A stretch of 36,605 nt of DNA, taken from JANWHF01 sp036276235. Lineage in GTDB: Bacteria; Planctomycetota; Phycisphaerae; Tepidisphaerales; Tepidisphaeraceae. A program made the translations under genes and the position numbers. The stretch covers positions 1 to 36,605 of the forward strand of contig DATBDZ010000161.1 of NCBI GenBank assembly GCA_036276235.1, written 5' to 3'. The stretch's first letter is position 1. Each line of letters opens with the position of its first letter. Below, in pieces: positions 32,217-36,605 of this stretch. A model generated the notes under the pieces. It saw only the letters and a list, made by a program, of their open reading frames with translations, had not been told where the DNA came from and did no database searches.

Positions 32217-34610
32217 ATGCACAGAGCCCGGACGCTCTACCGCGCCACACGCGCGACAACCAAGCGAATGGGGATATCGCGCGCCTGCGCTCTCGCGGCG
32301 GCGTGCGCGTTGGCGGGCGCATCGGGCGCTCTGCTCGCCGGGCCTACGGTGCAACTGGGGAACTACGTCGCGTCGAATCAGGCGGGATCGACCGTCGTCT
32401 TCTCGGCGCTGGTTAGCGATCCCGCGGGAATCGCCGATGACGTCGAGGGCATGAATTTTGCCATCCAGCTCGGCAACGGCATCGGATTGACGCCGGTCAT
32501 TGCCGTCACGCTCCCCGACGCCTTTACCACCAACACGATTTGGACCAGCAGCGTCAATTCCGATGGGGTCTTCGGGCTCTCCACGAGCGATGCGCTCTTC
32601 AAAGCCTACGGCATCATCACCAATAATCCGGGCGTCGCGATTGACCCCAACGGCGTGCTCGCGCGAATCTCCGTGAACACCACCGGCGCGGCAACCGGGC
32701 AGATGGCCGTCAAACTTACCGGCACGAAGGACCCCACCGTCGGCTCAAATTTTTTCGACGGCCTGGGAAATAAAATCTCGGCAACATTCATTGATGGCTC
32801 GCTCACCATCATCAGCAATCCGGTTGTGTACTGGAACGGGACGGCCGATGCCGCCTGGGATACGGCGTCCAACTGGTCCGGCAGCGCCAAGCCGACCATT
32901 GCCCAGGATGTCTATCTCGGAAAGCCGATTCCCGGCACCGGCTCAACCCTCACGCTCACCTCCGTCCCCGAGACGGTCAACAACCTCTGGTTCGATGGTT
33001 CCTACATCTTCAGCGGCGGGAAACTGAATCTCGCCGGCGGCGGCGTCACGGTCTTCACCGGCTCCGCCGCCACGATCAATTCCAGCATCAGCGGAAGCGG
33101 CGGCCTGAAATTGTCCGGCGGCGGAAACCTCGAACTGGGCGGATCGGTCAGCAATACCTTCACCGGCAACACCACTGTTAGCGCCGGAACGCTCACGCTC
33201 AACATGACCGGCGGCGCCGTTGCGATTCCGGGCGGAACAGTTGCCGTCAACGGTGCAAACCTGCAATTCAGCGGCGCTAATCAGACCGGCAATCAGACCG
33301 CGATCGTCCTCACCAACAGCACAAATGCCGCCGCCATGACACTGGCGGCGGGCGCAAATCAGACAATCGGCTCCCTGGCCGGCGACGGCGATGTCAACTT
33401 CTCCGCCACCCCCGGCGCCTCGCTCTCCGTCGGCTCGAATGGGACGCCCACCGCCTTCTCCGGAAACTTCAACGGCGCCGGCACGCTCATTAAAACCGGC
33501 GCGGGAACGTTCACCATCAGCGGCACCAACAACAGCCTGCCCGCGGTACAGGTGAATGGTGGCGCGCTGACGTTCTCCACCTCCGTCGCCAATCTCAACG
33601 GCACATCGCTGGGCGGAAGCTGGACGGTAAACGCCGGCACGCTCAACTTCCCCGTCGGCAGCACAGTCACAACGATCGCACCGGGAGCAAGCGTGACCCT
33701 CGGTGCGCCGACTGCCAGCTTCCCCGCACTCAACGGCCTAACGACCAACCAAGGCACATTCGTCATCTCCGGCGGCAAGACTTTTACGACCGCCGGGGCG
33801 CTGACCAACGATTCGATCGTCGGCGTCAGCGGCACGGGCAGCGCGCTGACCATCGCCGGCAACCTCGCCAACAGCGGCACGCCTGGAGCCACCGGGGGCA
33901 CCAGTGTTGGACCGGGTGCCACGCTCATCGCGAACTCAATCACCCAAAACAACCTGGTCATGGCCGGAAACGTAACCATCCCCACCAAAGCCAACGGCGG
34001 CGGCCAAAGCTTCGTCAACAATCTCCTGCTCCTGGGCACAACCGATCATTGGACCGGCAAGCTCGATCTAAATGACAATTCGATGCTGATCAACTACGGC
34101 TCCGGCAGCCCCGCGGATACGATCGCCAATCAGCTTAAGCAGGGGTTTGGGCCGACCGGGCATTGGGAGGGGACGGCGGGGATTACCAGTTCAGCCGCAG
34201 CGGCCGACTTTCGGCATTTTGCATTGGGATGGGCTGACTCGACCAACGGCGCGGGAAGTAACCAGATTCTCATCAAATACGTGCGGGCGGGCGACGCGAA
34301 CATGGATGGGATCGTAGATGTCGTGGACCTAGGGATTCTCTCGACCAACTACGGGCGAGCTGCGACGTGGGCCAAGGGAGACTTTAGCTACGATGGCACC
34401 GTTGACGTGGTTGATCTGGGGATCCTCTCCACGAACTACGGGTTTGGGCTATCTCTTACGGCCTCTCAATCGCAAGCGTTGCTGCAACACGATTTGGCGC
34501 TGTTCCCAGAGTTCCAATCCGTCCCGGAGCCTGCCGCGTTAGGAATGCTTGCGGTAGGAAGCATCCTGCTGTTTCAGCGTAATAAAAAAATCAATCTCAG
34601 AAAGCCATAG
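32217..34610 (+). CDS. PEP-CTERM protein with cohesin-like domain, autotransporter-type repeats and dockerin-like repeats
   Basis: The 797-residue protein has a signal (core RACALAAACALAGASGALLA). Residues about 41-200 are a cohesin-like domain homologous to the C-terminus of the preceding protein (VQLGNYVASNQAGSTVVFSA, DPNGVLARISVNTTGAATGQ). Residues about 200-680 contain autotransporter-associated beta-strand repeats (GSGGLKLSGGGNLELGG, GAGTLIKTGAGTFTISG). Two dockerin-like calcium loops follow, DANMDGIVDVVDLGILSTNY (about 691) and DFSYDGTVDVVDLGILSTNY (about 721). The tail is a PEP-CTERM signal (VPEPAALGMLAVGSILLF then QRNKK, about 768-790) for exosortase processing. An outer-surface or matrix protein is likely. 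Alternative starts are GTG 32118 and ATG 32268; ATG 32217 has GAGG upstream. Confidence 0.88.
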   Translation: MHRARTLYRATRATTKRMGISRACALAAACALAGASGALLAGPTVQLGNYVASNQAGSTVVFSALVSDPAGIADDVEGMNFAIQLGNGIGLTPVIAVTLPDAFTTNTIWTSSVNSDGVFGLSTSDALFKAYGIITNNPGVAIDPNGVLARISVNTTGAATGQMAVKLTGTKDPTVGSNFFDGLGNKISATFIDGSLTIISNPVVYWNGTADAAWDTASNWSGSAKPTIAQDVYLGKPIPGTGSTLTLTSVPETVNNLWFDGSYIFSGGKLNLAGGGVTVFTGSAATINSSISGSGGLKLSGGGNLELGGSVSNTFTGNTTVSAGTLTLNMTGGAVAIPGGTVAVNGANLQFSGANQTGNQTAIVLTNSTNAAAMTLAAGANQTIGSLAGDGDVNFSATPGASLSVGSNGTPTAFSGNFNGAGTLIKTGAGTFTISGTNNSLPAVQVNGGALTFSTSVANLNGTSLGGSWTVNAGTLNFPVGSTVTTIAPGASVTLGAPTASFPALNGLTTNQGTFVISGGKTFTTAGALTNDSIVGVSGTGSALTIAGNLANSGTPGATGGTSVGPGATLIANSITQNNLVMAGNVTIPTKANGGGQSFVNNLLLLGTTDHWTGKLDLNDNSMLINYGSGSPADTIANQLKQGFGPTGHWEGTAGITSSAAAADFRHFALGWADSTNGAGSNQILIKYVRAGDANMDGIVDVVDLGILSTNYGRAATWAKGDFSYDGTVDVVDLGILSTNYGFGLSLTASQSQALLQHDLALFPEFQSVPEPAALGMLAVGSILLFQRNKKINLRKP

Positions 34611-34633
34611 AATCGAATTGCGAGGGACGAGCT

Positions 34634-35350
34634 GTGAATAAAATGCGCGTAACTGTGTGCCTTGCATGCCTAACGCTGTTGGCGATATCGCCATATTGCG
34701 TGCAGGCCGGCGTAACCGTGCAGGTGATCCAGCAGGGCACGAATCCGGTTGATGATAGCGCTAACCAAGGTGTCGGTTTCACGGCTTACATCATTCGAGT
34801 GCTTACCGACAACGGCGCGTCAGTCGTGAGCATTGACGCGGGCGGCACGAGTAGTCCAGGAACGGGGCTTACAAATGGCATCTTTGGCCAGTTGCTCCAA
34901 CGGTGGGATATTGTCAGTTCCAAGCTTGTTCCCACACCAGTGGAAAGCGACACGTTTACGACGAGTGGCGCATACTCGATCGACTCGCACTATCTTGTAC
35001 CCGACGCGTCACGGAATGACGTAGCTCCGGGACCATCCGAGGACAATGAGACCGCTGTTCACCCTCCTGGCGCACCGCCAAACCTCTCGGTCCTGGGCGG
35101 GCAGTTCGGTTACAAATACGGGTTCGGGACGAAGCTGCAGGCCACCTTTGGACTTAGTGCCGATGTTCAGAGCCCGAGCATTGACCTCGCATATGTCGTG
35201 CTTCCAACCGGTCAAGTGGGCGCTTTTGCCTTTGACGTTTCGACAAGTGACTCAGCTACGAAATTCCATTTGGCAGGCGTGGTTCCCGAGCCGGGATCAT
35301 TGGGCATCTTGTGTGCGGCAGCGGGGCTGTTGCTCCGCCGCAGACGATAG
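34634..35350 (+). CDS. Small PEP-CTERM exported protein
   Basis: The 238-residue protein has a signal peptide (MNKMRVTVCLACLTLLAISP, cleavage near VQAG) and ends with a typical PEP-CTERM tail (VVPEPGSLGILCAAAGLLLR plus RRR). The region between is a beta-rich sequence of about 180 residues without a recognised domain. The GTG start follows AGGGACGAG; an ATG nine bases later is possible. It lies 23 bp after the first PEP-CTERM gene and is probably in the same operon. Base composition is somewhat lower in GC than the neighbours. The stop codon is only three bases from that of the convergent pyrF gene. Confidence 0.85.
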   Translation: MNKMRVTVCLACLTLLAISPYCVQAGVTVQVIQQGTNPVDDSANQGVGFTAYIIRVLTDNGASVVSIDAGGTSSPGTGLTNGIFGQLLQRWDIVSSKLVPTPVESDTFTTSGAYSIDSHYLVPDASRNDVAPGPSEDNETAVHPPGAPPNLSVLGGQFGYKYGFGTKLQATFGLSADVQSPSIDLAYVVLPTGQVGAFAFDVSTSDSATKFHLAGVVPEPGSLGILCAAAGLLLRRRR

Positions 35351-35353
35351 CCG

Positions 35354-36295
35354 TTAGGCACTTAGCACCCGTCCGACATCCGCCTTCATCTCCAGCACCG
35401 CCTGCTCCACACACGCTTCCCAGTCGTCGCCGTACTGGTCGGCGTATTTCTTTTCTCTATGCGCGTACAGAATACTGCGGCTTGCTGATACCAGCGCGCC
35501 GCGGCCGTTGATGAACGCAGATCGCGTCATCTCTGCCGTTGCGCCTTGCGCGCCGTAGCCGGGGAGCAGGAAATAGCTATTGGGAAGACGCTGCCGCAGG
35601 CTTTGCATCGTTTGCGGCTGGGTGGCGCCGACGACCGCGCCGATCGATGAGAAGCTGCTGGAGCCGACGAGGCCTTCGCCTTGCGCGATCGGCTGCAGCC
35701 GGTCGGCGAGCATCTCCGACCACGTGCGGCCATCGGCAAGTTTCGTGTCTTGCAGATCAGCCGAGCCGGAATTGCTGGTGCGAACGAGGACGAACAGCCC
35801 CTTGTCAAATGCGCGGGCGGTTTTCACGAACGGCTCGATCGTGTCCAATCCGCAAAATGGGTTGACGGTGATCGCATCAGGGGTCACCACGTCCTCCTGC
35901 TCGGCGAACGCCGGATCGGCCAGATGCCCGGCGGCGTAGGCGCTGGCGGTCGAGCCGATGTCGCCGCGTTTTACGTCGCCGATCACCAGCAGGCCCAGCT
36001 CCGCCGCCTCCGCGATGAGGCTGTAATACGCTTCCACGCCCTCCCACAAAAACTGCTCGAAATACGCCGACTGAAATTTCACCACCGGCACATGCGGCGC
36101 GACAAGCCGCAGGACCGCGATCGTGAAATCAAACGTCGCATCAATTGCGGCTTCGCGATCGTTGGCGTTGCGCTTCGACGGATCGCCCGCCACCGCATCC
36201 GGAAGCATGTCAAAGATTGGATCGATCCCGACGCAGATCGGCGATTTCTTTTTCTCGATCGCCGCCGTCAAACGATCGGCAAAGTTGTTGGACAT
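35354..36295 (-). CDS. pyrF: Orotidine 5'-phosphate decarboxylase (subfamily 2)
   Basis: The 313-residue enzyme makes UMP from OMP, the last step of pyrimidine synthesis. CVGIDPIFDMLP, the catalytic DVKRGDIGSTASAY (Asp-Lys-Asp set) near residues 105-118, and TVNPFCGLDTIEPFV are present, as is a C-terminal phosphate-binding stretch (FLLPGYGAQGAT). The length and the long N-terminal region match the type-2 PyrF proteins of Actinobacteria, Planctomycetes and Myxococcus rather than the short E. coli type. The ATG at 36295 has an AAAGG ribosome binding site. No other pyrimidine gene is adjacent. Confidence 0.94.
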   Translation of the reverse strand: MSNNFADRLTAAIEKKKSPICVGIDPIFDMLPDAVAGDPSKRNANDREAAIDATFDFTIAVLRLVAPHVPVVKFQSAYFEQFLWEGVEAYYSLIAEAAELGLLVIGDVKRGDIGSTASAYAAGHLADPAFAEQEDVVTPDAITVNPFCGLDTIEPFVKTARAFDKGLFVLVRTSNSGSADLQDTKLADGRTWSEMLADRLQPIAQGEGLVGSSSFSSIGAVVGATQPQTMQSLRQRLPNSYFLLPGYGAQGATAEMTRSAFINGRGALVSASRSILYAHREKKYADQYGDDWEACVEQAVLEMKADVGRVLSA

Positions 36296-36322
36296 TTCGG
36301 GACCTTTCGGCTGGGGAAGAAA

Positions 36323-36500
36323 AGTTGTCAGTTACCAGTTGCCAGTTGTCAGAGGGAAGGAAGAATAAGTTGTCAGTTGTCAGTTGCTAGTTGTCAGTCA
36401 ATGCAAAATACCCCTGTTTTCCCACTGGCAACTGACGACTGGCAACTTGCAACTCATTCTCCTTCCCCACTGACAACTGACAACTAACAACTGACAACTT
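36323..36500. repeat. Inverted arrays of AGTTGTC/AGTTGCC heptamers, copy 2
   Basis: Left half with AGTTGTCAGTTACCAGTTGC and AAGTTGTCAGTTGTCAGTTG, right half with the complements ending CAACTGACAACTTATTCTCC. The AGAATAAGTTGTCAG and CTGACAACTTATTCT ends are shared with the copy at 14594-14794. It lies just upstream of pyrF. Confidence 0.85.
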
Positions 36501-36517
36501 ATTCTCCTTCTTCCCCC

Positions 36518-36605
36518 ATGCCCAATTCCTGGCATCAAACAGGCCATTTGCCCACGAATCGGGCACGTAAAAACACGGCCCGGCGCCAGCCGGCTGCCGG
36601 TTCGG
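36518..36605 (+). CDS. Possible start of a gene cut by the window edge
   Basis: An ATG at 36518 opens a frame that stays open for 29 codons to the window end (MPNSWHQTGHLPTNRARKNT...), divergent from pyrF. No ribosome binding site is clear and I do not recognise the sequence, so it may be chance. Confidence 0.2.
   Translation, partial: MPNSWHQTGHLPTNRARKNTARRQPAAGS

Overview
This 36.6 kb GC-rich window looks like chromosomal DNA of a planctomycete, most likely a member of the Phycisphaerae such as the Tepidisphaerales; the genus is a guess. Three things point there. Two large secreted proteins begin with the short motif LExRxLL (EILEARTLL, EDLEPRRLL), which is typical of planctomycetes. Two adjacent proteins end in PEP-CTERM sorting signals, one of them preceded by dockerin-like repeats. 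The third is a Gfo/Idh/MocA oxidoreductase with a twin-arginine signal. No rRNA, tRNA, CRISPR array or defence system was seen.

Layout. 277-2915 (minus): a thioredoxin-reductase-like flavoprotein with a cyclic-nucleotide-binding domain, then a PfkB sugar kinase. 2944-3823: four tandem palindromic repeats, then a cytoplasmic DsbA-like thioredoxin-fold protein. 3985-5372: an IS1380 transposase remnant and an LCM-type methyltransferase. 5687-7192: a secreted beta-helix protein. 7654-10206 (minus): the Gfo/Idh/MocA oxidoreductase and an M48 lipoprotein protease. 10620-14582 (minus): a 1320-residue membrane protein joining a pseudokinase to a formylglycine-generating-enzyme-like domain. 14795-16318 (minus): YkgJ-type and DUF421 proteins. 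16595-21351 (plus): a polytopic membrane protein resembling a degenerate cation exchanger, ThyX, a LOG-family protein and an MFS exporter. 21513-27571 (minus): a glycoside-hydrolase-like protein, a beta-helix/HAF-repeat protein and TrpE. 27864-30310 (plus): ModABC. 30456-35350 (plus): three secreted surface proteins, two of which share a cohesin-like domain. 35354-36295 (minus): PyrF.

Most genes are single housekeeping or secreted functions and not one pathway. The clear functional sets are modABC (modB and modC overlap), the trxR-like/pfkB pair (26 bp gap), and the cohesin-like/PEP-CTERM trio, which may be a cell-surface or matrix assembly.

The most striking non-coding feature is the density of palindromic intergenic repeats: more than twenty elements in about a dozen families fill many of the gene junctions. 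Several families with unrelated stems share the outer ends GTAGGG...CCCTAC, another group shares GTGGCA...TGCCAC, and some supply the stop codon of the neighbouring gene. No transposase able to move them lies in the window.
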